Source: NVTR01 sp036479015 (GTDB lineage: Bacteria > Pseudomonadota > Alphaproteobacteria > Rhodobacterales > Rhodobacteraceae). From it: a stretch of 64,000 nucleotides of DNA. This document shows positions 50,327 through 58,450 of the stretch, piece after piece (position 1 is the stretch's first letter; every line of letters starts with the position of its first letter). The stretch lies in the NCBI GenBank assembly GCA_036479015.1, contig JAZGFB010000047.1:1-64000 (forward strand), read 5' to 3'. The notes beneath the pieces are model-generated. The model saw only the letters and a list, made by a program, of their open reading frames with translations. It was not told the DNA's origin and made no database searches. A program made the translations under genes and the position numbers.

Positions 50327-51319
50327 TCAGTCTAGCACAGCGACGGCTTCAATATCCGCCAATGCCGACACCAACAGCTCGGTTCCTGCCCCCGAACCGG
50401 CGGCCCCATCAGACAATGCCCGGCGCCAATTGCGCGCCCCCGGCTGTCCGGCAAACAGCCCCAGCATGTGGCGCGTGATCTGATTAAGCCGACCACCAGT
50501 GCTCAGGTGATCCTCAATATATGGCAACATTGAACGCACCACCTGGGCGGCTGCGACCTGCCGTTCCTGGCCAAATATCCGGGCGTCCACAGCGCTTAAA
50601 ATATCTGCCGGACGTTGATAGGCAGCGCGCCCCACCATGACCCCATCCATCCCTGCATCCAGATGTGTTTGCGCCTGTTCCAGCGAAGCAATACCGCCAT
50701 TCACTGACAGGTGAAGCCCGGGAAAATCGCGTTTCATCTGATAGACCAGATCATAGTCCAGCGGTGGCACATCGCGGTTTTCCTTGGGGCTCAGCCCCTG
50801 CAACCATGCCTTTCTGGCGTGAATGGTAAACCGGCTTACCCCGGCAGCAGCGACGGTTTCGATAAAACGGGGCAGCACATCGGCAGGCACCTGATCATCA
50901 ACACCGATGCGACATTTCACCGTGATCTCAACCGTGCTGGCAGCGATCATTTCGCCCACACACTCGGCCACCAGTTTGGGTGATTTCATCAGCACCGCGC
51001 CAAACGCGCCTGATTGCACCCGATCTGACGGGCAGCCAATGTTCAGGTTCACTTCACCATAACCGTGCTCACAACACAGGCGGGTGGCCTGGGCCAGTTC
51101 CTTTGGTTCCGATCCTCCCAGCTGCACAGCAACCGGATGCTCAGAGGGGTCAAATTCTAACAGGTGCAGCGCCCCACCCCGCACCAATGCCGGGGCAGTT
51201 ACCATTTCGGTATACAGCAACGCATGCCTGCTGAACTGACGGTGCAGATACCGGCAGTGGCGGTCGGTCCAATCCATCATTGGGGCGACCGAAAATTTGG
51301 CGGCGTCAACTACTGTCAT
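50327..51319 (-). CDS. dusA: tRNA-dihydrouridine(20/20a) synthase
   Basis: A 330-aa FMN-dependent enzyme that reduces uridines 20/20a in the tRNA D-loop. TIM-barrel text with APMMDWTDRHCRYLHRQF, YTEMVTAPALVRG and the catalytic NIGCPSDRVQSGAFGAVLM (Cys in the NxGCP motif) is clear, followed by the FMN-phosphate region VNGGIASLEQA and GVMVGRAAYQRP. The style matches the DusA subgroup rather than DusB or DusC. It is convergent with the DUF1289 gene. Confidence 0.95.
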   Translation of the reverse strand: MTVVDAAKFSVAPMMDWTDRHCRYLHRQFSRHALLYTEMVTAPALVRGGALHLLEFDPSEHPVAVQLGGSEPKELAQATRLCCEHGYGEVNLNIGCPSDRVQSGAFGAVLMKSPKLVAECVGEMIAASTVEITVKCRIGVDDQVPADVLPRFIETVAAAGVSRFTIHARKAWLQGLSPKENRDVPPLDYDLVYQMKRDFPGLHLSVNGGIASLEQAQTHLDAGMDGVMVGRAAYQRPADILSAVDARIFGQERQVAAAQVVRSMLPYIEDHLSTGGRLNQITRHMLGLFAGQPGARNWRRALSDGAAGSGAGTELLVSALADIEAVAVLD

Positions 51320-51435
51320 GGTCCTATCCGGCGGGTGAGCGCACGCTTATAACAGCGCCGCGGTCGCAATCAAGGGTGGGTGTGTGGGTGCCAGAAAACA
51401 GCCCCAATCACTGTTCCAAAGTATCGCCCCCCCCC

Positions 51436-51831
51436 TTATGGTATTGTGCCAGTCGCAAGATCATTTAGGATCGGGCAATCAGGGCGCTCATCCCCGGCAC
51501 AACAATCCACCAAATGGGCAAGGGTGTCGCGCATGCTGGACAGTTCGGCCAGCTTTTCTTCGATTTTTTCTAAATGCTGGCGGGCAATCATTTTGACGTC
51601 TGCGCTGGCGCGGTTTTGATCATCATACAGCGCCATCAAAGTCCGGCAATCCTCAATCGTGAACCCCAGCGAACGGGCCCGCCCCAAAAACGCCAGCTTA
51701 TGCACATCAGCATCACGAAACGCCCGATAACCATTGGCATCCCGGGGTGGTTTCACCAGACCAATATCTTCGTAATATCGGATGGTTTTTGGCGGCAAAC
51801 CAGCGGTTTGGGCAACGTCACCTATATTCAT
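51436..51831 (-). CDS. cueR: Copper-responsive MerR-family regulator CueR
   Basis: A 131-aa regulator with an N-terminal MerR helix-turn-helix (MNIGDVAQTAGLPPKTIRYY), a dimerisation helix and a C-terminal metal loop. The pair Cys111 and Cys119 in CCAGDERPDCPI corresponds to the copper-binding C-x7-C of CueR; an additional Cys110 precedes it. It overlaps copA by 4 bases (ATGA) and is transcribed after it, so its own expression rises with CopA. The operator is upstream of copA at 54338-54368. Confidence 0.95.
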   Translation of the reverse strand: MNIGDVAQTAGLPPKTIRYYEDIGLVKPPRDANGYRAFRDADVHKLAFLGRARSLGFTIEDCRTLMALYDDQNRASADVKMIARQHLEKIEEKLAELSSMRDTLAHLVDCCAGDERPDCPILNDLATGTIP

Positions 51832-54305
51832 AAACTGGCCTCCATGACGGGTTTGATGAACCGTAACCGCAACGCATTGGTGACGACAAATACAGATGAC
51901 ATCGCCATGGCCCCCGCGGCCAGAGCCGGCGACAATAAGGTGCCAAGCACCGGGTACAACGCACCGGCGGCAACCGGGATCAGGACTATGTTGTAGCCAA
52001 ACGCCCAGAACAGGTTTTGGCGGATATTCGTCATCGTCCGGCGCGAAATATCAAACGCATTAAGCACGCCGCGCAGATCGCCGGACATCAGCACAATATC
52101 GGCGGCCTCAATGGCAATGTCGGTGCCGGTGCCAACTGCAATTCCCACATCAGCGGCGGCCAACGCCGGGGCATCATTTATTCCATCGCCAACAAAGCCA
52201 ATTTTCCCGTGGGTTTCACGCAGGGAATTGATGGCATCCGTTTTGCCCTTTGGCAGCACTTCAGCGACCACATGGTCAATGCCCAGCTGATCAGCAATGG
52301 CGCGCGCCGTGGCGGCGTTATCACCGGTCAGCATGGCCACCTTCAGCCCCATCTTATGCAAGGCATCGATGGCGGCCTTACTGGTGGGTTTGATCGGGTC
52401 GGAAACCGCAATGGCGGCCACGGCCACACCGTCAATTGCGGCGTAAAGCGGGGTTTTGCCAAACTTGGCCAATGCTGCCCCTACCCCAGCCAGATCACCA
52501 AGATCAATGCCTTCAGCCGCCATCAGCCGGTCAGCACCGATCAATACCATCCTTTTACCAACCATGGCGCGCACCCCATTACCGGTCAGCGATTTAAAAT
52601 CGCTGACTTTTGGCAATTTCATCGATTTTTGCGTCGCCGCCTTGGTGATCGCCTTGGCAATCGGGTGCTCAGACTGGCTTTCAACAGCTGCAAGAACGGG
52701 CAGCACCTTGGCCCGGCTATAGCCCTTGGCCAGTATCATATCCGTCAGTTCCGGGTGCCCCGCCGTCAGGGTGCCGGTCTTGTCCAGCGCCACAACAGAC
52801 ACTTCTTGCAGGGTTTGCAAGGCGTCGCCGCGGCGAAACAACACGCCCAGTTCAGCAGCCCGCCCAGTGCCCACCATGATCGAGGTCGGCGTCGCCAACC
52901 CCATGGCACAGGGGCAAGCAATGATCAGCACAGCAACACCGGCGACCAGCGCAAAACTAAGCGCCGGGTCAGGGCCAAATATCAGCCAACTTGCCACGGT
53001 CAGCAGGGCAAGAACCAGAACCGCGGGCACGAACCAGGCGGTGATCCTGTCCACCAGACCCTGAATGGGCAGTTTTGCGCCCTGGGCGTCTTCCACCATG
53101 GTGACGATCCGGGCCAGCATGGTGTCGCGGCCAACGGCCGTTGCCGCGTAGCTTAGCGCGCCTGTGCCATTGATGGTGCCACCTGTAACCGCGTCGCCCA
53201 TGGTTTTTTCAACTGGCATTGCCTCGCCGGTGATCATGCTTTCATCGATGTAGGATTGACCGGTCAACACCGTGCCATCCACGCCCAAACGTTCACCGGG
53301 TTTGATGTGAATAATATCGCCAGCACGCACCGCATCCAACGGCAATATTGTAATATCACCGCCCCGTTCCACGCTGGCCGTGTCCGGTGCCAGCGCCAAC
53401 AACCCCTTGATCGCATCCCCCGTGCGCCCCTTGGCGCGGGCTTCCAGATAACGGCCCAACAGGATCAGGGTAACAATAACGGCGGCACTTTCAAAATACA
53501 CATTGCGGCTGGCTACTGGCAGCAGCGTTGGGGCAAAAGTTGTGATTGTGGAATAGGCCCAGGCCGAAAATGCCCCCAACGCAACCAGTGAATTCATATC
53601 AGGCGCGCGCTGGATCAGCGCGGCAATACCCTTGGTGAAAAAACTGCGCCCCGGACCCGCCAGGATGATCGTGGTCAAAATAAATTGCAGCACATGGCTG
53701 GTCTGCATACCAATGGTATTTGCCACCAGATTGTGGATCGCCGGAAAAATGTGCCCGCCCATTTCAACAACAAAAACCGGCAGCGTCAAAATCGCGGCAA
53801 CGATCATCGACGACCAAACAGCCGCGGCCGCATCAGCATGGCGGTCTTTCGGGCGGGCCGTGTCAGCCACATCTTCAACGCTGTAGCCAATGCTTTCCAG
53901 CGCCCGAACCAGATCGGCGCGGTTAGCCGAACCTGAATAGACATTCACCTGGGCGCGGCCAGTGGCCAGGTTCATGGCGCTGTTGGCAACACCGGGCACA
54001 CCGTTCAGGGCCGTTTCAATGCGCAAAACACAGGACGCGCAGGTTGCCCCTGATATAATTAGGGGAATGTCCTGCATTTGGGCAGGATAGCCGGCTTTTT
54101 CTGTCGCACTTCGGATCAGTTCCGCCGTTGCGGGGGACGAATATGTAACGGTGGCTTGCCCGGTTGCTAGGTTTACACCGGCTTGGCTTACGCCCTTAAT
54201 AGCCGCCATCGCCTTTTGTGAGCGCCCTACACAACCGGCACAACTCAGGCCATCAACTTGAAACCTAAGGGTATTTTCTTGACTTTCGGGTAAATCCAAG
54301 GGCAC
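51828..54305 (-). CDS. copA: Copper-exporting P1B-type ATPase
   Basis: An 825-aa inner-membrane Cu(I) export ATPase. Two N-terminal heavy-metal-associated domains carry CAGC (Cys22, Cys25) and CASC (Cys89, Cys92). The membrane CPC motif (ACPCAMGLATP, near residue 463), phosphorylation motif DKTGTLT (near 507), SEHPIAKA and GDGINDAPAL follow. The start codon is GTG at 54305; no ATG gives a better N-terminus. It is followed by cueR with a 4-base overlap and preceded by a MerR-type promoter. Confidence 0.96.
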   Translation of the reverse strand: MPLDLPESQENTLRFQVDGLSCAGCVGRSQKAMAAIKGVSQAGVNLATGQATVTYSSPATAELIRSATEKAGYPAQMQDIPLIISGATCASCVLRIETALNGVPGVANSAMNLATGRAQVNVYSGSANRADLVRALESIGYSVEDVADTARPKDRHADAAAAVWSSMIVAAILTLPVFVVEMGGHIFPAIHNLVANTIGMQTSHVLQFILTTIILAGPGRSFFTKGIAALIQRAPDMNSLVALGAFSAWAYSTITTFAPTLLPVASRNVYFESAAVIVTLILLGRYLEARAKGRTGDAIKGLLALAPDTASVERGGDITILPLDAVRAGDIIHIKPGERLGVDGTVLTGQSYIDESMITGEAMPVEKTMGDAVTGGTINGTGALSYAATAVGRDTMLARIVTMVEDAQGAKLPIQGLVDRITAWFVPAVLVLALLTVASWLIFGPDPALSFALVAGVAVLIIACPCAMGLATPTSIMVGTGRAAELGVLFRRGDALQTLQEVSVVALDKTGTLTAGHPELTDMILAKGYSRAKVLPVLAAVESQSEHPIAKAITKAATQKSMKLPKVSDFKSLTGNGVRAMVGKRMVLIGADRLMAAEGIDLGDLAGVGAALAKFGKTPLYAAIDGVAVAAIAVSDPIKPTSKAAIDALHKMGLKVAMLTGDNAATARAIADQLGIDHVVAEVLPKGKTDAINSLRETHGKIGFVGDGINDAPALAAADVGIAVGTGTDIAIEAADIVLMSGDLRGVLNAFDISRRTMTNIRQNLFWAFGYNIVLIPVAAGALYPVLGTLLSPALAAGAMAMSSVFVVTNALRLRFIKPVMEASL

Positions 54306-54337
54306 GGGTCTGATCTTTCATCAATTTCGATATACCT

Positions 54338-54368
54338 CACATAAAGGCTCCAGCTGCTGGAAGGTCAA
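54338..54368 (-). promoter_or_regulatory. CueR-type promoter and operator of copA
   Basis: On the minus strand TTGACC (plus 54363-54368) is followed by a 19-base spacer and TATGTG (plus 54338-54343). Long 19-base spacers are typical of MerR-family promoters. The spacer contains the dyad CTTCCAGC-A-GCTGGAG, similar to the known copA operators bound by CueR (TTGACCTTCC...GCTGG). The start codon of copA is 33 bases downstream. Confidence 0.8.
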
Positions 54369-54416
54369 GGCCATTACCAAAGTATTTTACCTTAACCAAA
54401 ACGCCAGCCAACCAGC

Positions 54417-54746
54417 CTATTTTGTCACCGCCCCATACATGTTGGCCGAGCGCATGCCACTACGGCAATAGCCCAAAACGGGCGTCGGCAATGCCTGTAA
54501 CGCCTCCCCAAAAGCGACAAATTCAGGCTGCCCGGCGGCTCCATGCACGATCGGCACATAACGCATGTCGATACCGGCTGCTTTGGCGGCAGTCTGGACC
54601 GTGTCAAAGCTGGGTTGCCCAGCCTCTTCACCATCAGGACGGTTGCAGATGATAGACCGAATTCCCCTGGCTGATAGGGTCTCCATATGTTCAGGATGCA
54701 CCTGACCTGTGATGAAAAAATCTTCGGAAATCTGTTGAATGTTCAT
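54417..54746 (-). CDS. DUF442/TIGR01244 sulfur transferase-phosphatase-like protein
   Basis: A 109-aa single-domain protein of the DUF442 family, related to rhodaneses and dual-specificity phosphatases. The active-site loop is YCRSGMRSA with Cys94 and Arg99; ISEDFFITGQVHPEH and RPDGEEAGQPSF are typical N-terminal text. In many bacteria this domain is fused to a metallo-beta-lactamase domain in a single Blh protein; here the two are separate neighbours (14 bases apart, this one second). It probably moves persulfide sulfur; the exact reaction is inferred. Confidence 0.9.
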   Translation of the reverse strand: MNIQQISEDFFITGQVHPEHMETLSARGIRSIICNRPDGEEAGQPSFDTVQTAAKAAGIDMRYVPIVHGAAGQPEFVAFGEALQALPTPVLGYCRSGMRSANMYGAVTK

Positions 54747-54760
54747 TTTATCTTACTCTC

Positions 54761-55648
54761 TTACAATCCGTTCAGGGGTACTTTTAGAAAACGTTTTCCG
54801 TCTTCATCTTTGGGTGGCAGCGCGCCGCCACGCATATTAATTTGCAGTGAAGGAATGATCAGTTTGGGCATGTTCAACTCTGCGTCCCGCTTTTCACGAA
54901 AGGCAACAAATTCGTCGCGGGGCTTTCCTTGGCCCACATGAATGTTGTTTGCTTTTTGCTGGGCGACACTGGTTTCCCACTGCAACGCACGTCCGCCGGG
55001 GCCGTAATCATGGCACATGAACAGTCGCATATCATCTGGCAATGACAGCACTTTTTGGATTGAATCATATAGTATACCGGCGTCGCCCCCCGGAAAATCA
55101 GCACGTGCTGAGCCCGCGTCAGGCATGAACAACGTGTCACCAACAAAGGCCGCATTGCCCACTACATGGGTCATGCAGGCCGGGGTGTGACCGGGAGTAT
55201 GGATGGCAAAAACATTCAGGCTGCCAATGGTGTAGGTATCGTTATCGACGAACAACCTATCAAACTGCGACCCATCGCGCTGAAATTCAGTGCCCTCATT
55301 GAAAACCTTACCGAACGTATCCTGAATAACCGTGATGTGTTCACCCACACCAATCTTACCGCCCAGTTTTTCCTGAATATAAGGTGCCGCCGACAGGTGG
55401 TCAGCATGGACATGGGTTTCGATTAGCCATTCCAGGTTCAGCATATTTCGGCGAATATAGGCGATGATCTCATCGGCGGACTCATAGCTTATATTACCCG
55501 CAGCATAGTCGATATCCATCACCGAGTCATATATCGCGCAGGCTAGGGAATTGGGGTCTTTAACCACATAACTAAAAGTGTTGGATATGGCGTCAAAGAA
55601 TTTTGTAACCTCTGGAATTACCTGCATTTCAACCGGATAATCGCTCAT
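54761..55648 (-). CDS. MBL-fold metallo-hydrolase (persulfide dioxygenase / Blh type)
   Basis: A 295-aa metallo-beta-lactamase-fold enzyme with HVHADH (His79, His81, Asp83, His84), GHTPACMTHVV, VGDTLFMPDAGSARADFPGG and CHDYGPGG. This motif set is that of ETHE1-like persulfide dioxygenases, with non-haem iron oxidising glutathione persulfide to sulfite, and of Blh proteins acting in sulfide oxidation. The gene lies next to a DUF442 gene, downstream of a Crp/Fnr regulator and close to the sox operon. A ribosome-binding site AAGGAG is upstream of the ATG. Confidence 0.92.
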   Translation of the reverse strand: MSDYPVEMQVIPEVTKFFDAISNTFSYVVKDPNSLACAIYDSVMDIDYAAGNISYESADEIIAYIRRNMLNLEWLIETHVHADHLSAAPYIQEKLGGKIGVGEHITVIQDTFGKVFNEGTEFQRDGSQFDRLFVDNDTYTIGSLNVFAIHTPGHTPACMTHVVGNAAFVGDTLFMPDAGSARADFPGGDAGILYDSIQKVLSLPDDMRLFMCHDYGPGGRALQWETSVAQQKANNIHVGQGKPRDEFVAFREKRDAELNMPKLIIPSLQINMRGGALPPKDEDGKRFLKVPLNGL

Positions 55649-55696
55649 CTCAAACTCCTTCTTAGTCTGTGGTCAGAAATAGTGTTGCCATAACGC

Positions 55697-55727
55697 ATTG
55701 CACGTTCGGTCAGCTCTGTCGTGCAAT
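55697..55727. promoter_or_regulatory. Inverted repeat upstream of the MBL gene (candidate operator 1)
   Basis: ATTGCACG (55697-55704) and CGTGCAAT (55720-55727) are perfect 8-bp arms 15 bases apart in the 134-base gap between the Crp/Fnr and MBL genes, 50-80 bases upstream of the MBL start. This is a plausible Crp-family or other dimeric site. Confidence 0.5.
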
Positions 55728-55753
55728 CTATATAGGTGGCACAATTCGCACCG

Positions 55754-55772
55754 TTGGTGAGAAAGTCACCAA
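55754..55772. promoter_or_regulatory. Inverted repeat upstream of the MBL gene (candidate operator 2)
   Basis: TTGGTGA-GAAAG-TCACCAA is a perfect 7-bp dyad with a 5-base spacer, 11 bases beyond the Crp/Fnr stop. It lacks a T-run, so it is more likely a protein-binding site than a terminator of the regulator gene. Confidence 0.5.
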
Positions 55773-55782
55773 ACAGCCCAGA

Positions 55783-56442
55783 TTATTTATCTTTGGACAA
55801 ATTTTCCAATGCGTCACTGTCGGTAATCTGCACAACGCCCCGGGAAAGCTTAACCATCCCGCGCCGCTGAAACTCCTGCAACTGGCGCGATATCACTTCG
55901 CGCGCAGTGCCAAGCTCCGCCGCCAATTGCTGATGCGTGACCGACAAAGCATCCTTGCCATCACTTAACAAAATCAACGTCTGCGCCAGTCGAATATCCA
56001 CCCGGCGAAATGCCAGCTCATCTATCACAAAAAACAAATCAGTGATCCGGCGGGAATAGGATTGGAAAACAAATTGGCGAAAATCCGTGGAATCAGTAAT
56101 CAGATCTTCAAAAACCTTGCGTGGAATTGCGGCGGCTTTCACCATAGTTTCAGCAACACCTTCGGCACTATGATCATCATAGGCCAGCAAACAAGCAGTG
56201 GTGAGAACACAACTTTCACCAGCCTGTACCCGGTACAGTACAATTTCACGGCCAGCGGTGGACTGTTGCTGAACGCGAACAGTACCTTCCAACAGCATCA
56301 ACAGGTTTTCGGGTGAGCTCCCCTGCCCAAAAACCCGCGCGCCTTTTTTCAAGGTCACGATCCGACTTTGGGTTATCAGCTTGCGTTTCAGCCGATCCGG
56401 CAACGCATTTAGGCCCTTAAATCGTGTTATCCAGTCTTGCAT
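55783..56442 (-). CDS. Crp/Fnr-family regulator with two barrel cysteines
   Basis: A 219-aa regulator: sensory beta-barrel (about 20-115), long dimer helix, C-terminal winged helix with HQQLAAELGTAREVISRQLQ. It has no FNR-type N-terminal cysteine cluster, but Cys78 and Cys84 lie in RVQAGESCVLTTACLLAYDD, close enough for a disulfide or polysulfide bridge. Position directly upstream of the MBL/DUF442 pair, with dyads in the gap, suggests that it senses sulfide, persulfide or redox stress. The paralogue at 8705-9364 keeps only the first cysteine. Confidence 0.9.
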   Translation of the reverse strand: MQDWITRFKGLNALPDRLKRKLITQSRIVTLKKGARVFGQGSSPENLLMLLEGTVRVQQQSTAGREIVLYRVQAGESCVLTTACLLAYDDHSAEGVAETMVKAAAIPRKVFEDLITDSTDFRQFVFQSYSRRITDLFFVIDELAFRRVDIRLAQTLILLSDGKDALSVTHQQLAAELGTAREVISRQLQEFQRRGMVKLSRGVVQITDSDALENLSKDK

Positions 56443-56470
56443 GTCAGTGGCGCCTTTTGTTGGCTGCTAC

Positions 56471-56905
56471 TTACTGATCCGCCGCCGCGCGCGCAATACC
56501 ATCCAACAATGCCTGGACTTCTTGCATTTCACCGGGCGGAAAATTACGATAACCAATTGTCACCTGCCCGGCCCTGTCGGCCACATAAATCCCGTAGGGG
56601 CAATAGACGATGTTGGCCGGGTCACTCTCCATAACTTTTCGTGACAGCACCGCTGAGCAAAACAAAAATACGTCGGCCGATTCAAACAGCACAACATCAC
56701 TGCCCAGATCGGGGCCGGTACGGGCCAGCATCTCACCGGAATGTGCGACATAATCAATGACCAGACCGGCCCCAATAATTTCGTTTTCTATGGCAAAAGT
56801 GGCGTCATCAAAACTGCCGTCATAATCATAAACGGTGGAATCCTGCGCCACCACTGCCCCCGCCCCAATGCTTAATATTATCGCCGCGACAAATTTCCTG
56901 ATCAT
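56471..56905 (-). CDS. DUF302 exported protein
   Basis: A 144-aa protein with an N-terminal signal peptide (cleavage after AGAVVA) and a DUF302 domain (GSFDDATFAIENEIIGAGL, FLFCSAVLSRKVMESDPANI, VYCPYGIYVADRAGQVTIGY). DUF302 proteins often accompany sulfur, copper or redox genes; no activity is established. It lies 28 bases before the Crp/Fnr gene and is probably co-transcribed with it. Two cysteines (in FLFCSAV and VYCPYG) are candidates for a disulfide. Confidence 0.88.
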   Translation of the reverse strand: MIRKFVAAIILSIGAGAVVAQDSTVYDYDGSFDDATFAIENEIIGAGLVIDYVAHSGEMLARTGPDLGSDVVLFESADVFLFCSAVLSRKVMESDPANIVYCPYGIYVADRAGQVTIGYRNFPPGEMQEVQALLDGIARAAADQ

Positions 56906-56990
56906 GCCAATGCCCTTTTTACTCTGTCTCTCAGTAAATGCCTGGTTTTCCGGGCAGTCAAATCACAATAACCACAGGCCGGTCCTGCGC

Positions 56991-57022
56991 ATCTTTGTTC
57001 TTCAAATATCCCCGCCGGAGGC
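56991..57022 (+). repeat. Dispersed intergenic motif, copy 4
   Basis: ATCTTTGTTCTTC then AAATATCCCCGCCGGAGGC. It shares the whole core with copy 2 and the leading ATCTTTGTTC with copy 3. It lies between soxF and the DUF302 gene. Confidence 0.65.
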
Positions 57023-57026
57023 ATCC

Positions 57027-57045
57027 GATTTTTCGCAGAAAAATC
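57027..57045. repeat. AT-rich hairpin with three-base loop
   Basis: GATTTTTC, loop GCA, GAAAAATC. It follows dispersed-motif copy 4 directly and resembles the two hairpins at 61201-61245 between soxC and soxB. Confidence 0.6.
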
Positions 57046-57100
57046 ACCCCGCGACACGCGTAGCGTGGCGCAACTCATGCACCAGACCGCACCTGCCATA

Positions 57101-57134
57101 AAAAAGGCCGCCCCACTTTTCAGTGGGACGGCCC
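57101..57134 (-). terminator. Rho-independent terminator of the sox operon after soxF
   Basis: On the minus strand GGCCGTCCCACT, loop GAAA, AGTGGGGCGGCC (12-bp stem with one T-G pair) is followed by six T residues, about 20 bases after the soxF stop. It separates sox from the DUF302/Crp module. Confidence 0.9.
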
Positions 57135-57152
57135 AATGTCTAAAGCACAGCC

Positions 57153-58424
57153 CTAGCCAAACATATCGGCAGAGATGCCAGCATACCAGCCGACGCTTTC
57201 TTCATAGGTTGCTTTACGCAACGCAGCGTCTTCACCGGTTTTGCTGATAAAGCCATCCGTCTTGGCAATCTTTTCGTCAGTCGCCTCATAGGATGCGCCA
57301 ACCTTGATACCATCATCAGTATCCAGCAGTGACCAACACGTGTTGGAAAACTTAGCCGGGAACACAGGGCTGTCTGTCAATGCACCGCGAATTGCCATGG
57401 CGCAAACCTTGGCCTGGCTATTGGCAGAAAAGCCAGATTTTGGCATATCGCCCTGCGCCGATGCATCACCCAGAACGTGGATGTTTTCATCAGCCTTGGT
57501 CGCCATGGTAGCAGCATGAACCGGGGCCCAGTTGCCTTCGGTAACACCAGCAATTTCACAAATACGACCGGCTTTCATGGCAGGGATAACGTTACAAACG
57601 TCAACCTTGTTCACGTCGCCATCTATCACCAGTTCCATCGCATCAGGGCGCACTTCTACATTGTCGCCGCCGAAATCAGGGCCAACCCATTCGATCATAC
57701 CGTCATAGTGGTTTGACCAACCTTCCTGAAACAGCGCCTGCTTGGAAAACTTAGGCTTAGGATCCGCAATCAGGATTTTTGCAGTTGGGTTAATCTCTGT
57801 CAGCAGGTGCGCCACCATTGAAATCCGCTCGTATGGTCCAGGGGGACACCGAAACGGGTTTGGCGGGGCAACCATGGCATAGGTACCACCGGCTGGCATC
57901 GCCATGATCTGGGCTTTCAGCAGCTCAGTTTGCGATCCGGCTTTATATGCGTGGGGCATCTTGTTCTGGCTGGTCACGTCCCAACCGGCAACCGCACCAT
58001 CAACAAAGTCGATACCGGGCGAAATAACCAGGCGATCATAAGGAACGCTTGATCCACCGGCCAGCGTCACAGTTTTCGCATCGCGATCAACACCAACGGC
58101 CCAGTCATGCACCACGTTGATGCCGTGGCTTGCAGCCAGCGTACCATAGGTGTGACCAATCGAAGACATCTCGCGAAAACCGCCGATGTAAAGATTGGAA
58201 AAGAAGCAGGTGTAATAGGTGCGTGTTGGTTCGATCAATGTCACATCGATCGCGCCGGCACTGTCTTTTGCGATATAGCGCGCTGCAGTTGCGCCACCGG
58301 CACCACCACCAATAACAACGACACGGGGTTTAGCGTGGGCTGCCCCCATCACGCTCGGTGCGGAAGCAACCGTTGTGGCGGCTGCCACTGTGGTGCCCAT
58401 AAATGCACGTCTGTTGAAATTCAT
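57153..58424 (-). CDS. soxF: Sulfide dehydrogenase-type flavoprotein SoxF
   Basis: A 423-aa periplasmic FAD protein of the flavocytochrome c sulfide dehydrogenase family. It has a Tat signal (NRRAFMGTTVAAATTVASAP), the FAD-binding motif VVVIGGGAGGATAARYIAK near residue 36, and two candidate redox cysteines, in PFRCPPGPYE and SNTCWSLLDT, as in FccB. SoxF pairs with the dihaem SoxE encoded just upstream (26 bases). It is accessory rather than essential for thiosulfate oxidation in known systems. A GGGAGGAA ribosome-binding site precedes the ATG; a strong terminator follows. Confidence 0.94.
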   Translation of the reverse strand: MNFNRRAFMGTTVAAATTVASAPSVMGAAHAKPRVVVIGGGAGGATAARYIAKDSAGAIDVTLIEPTRTYYTCFFSNLYIGGFREMSSIGHTYGTLAASHGINVVHDWAVGVDRDAKTVTLAGGSSVPYDRLVISPGIDFVDGAVAGWDVTSQNKMPHAYKAGSQTELLKAQIMAMPAGGTYAMVAPPNPFRCPPGPYERISMVAHLLTEINPTAKILIADPKPKFSKQALFQEGWSNHYDGMIEWVGPDFGGDNVEVRPDAMELVIDGDVNKVDVCNVIPAMKAGRICEIAGVTEGNWAPVHAATMATKADENIHVLGDASAQGDMPKSGFSANSQAKVCAMAIRGALTDSPVFPAKFSNTCWSLLDTDDGIKVGASYEATDEKIAKTDGFISKTGEDAALRKATYEESVGWYAGISADMFG

Positions 58425-58450
58425 ATTGTATTCCTCCCTGGAAAATAGAC

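Noticed and set aside
52017..53156. 379-codon plus-strand open frame
   Set aside because: Antisense to copA; long only because of codon bias in copA. The translation is Gly/His/Gln-rich without domain text.
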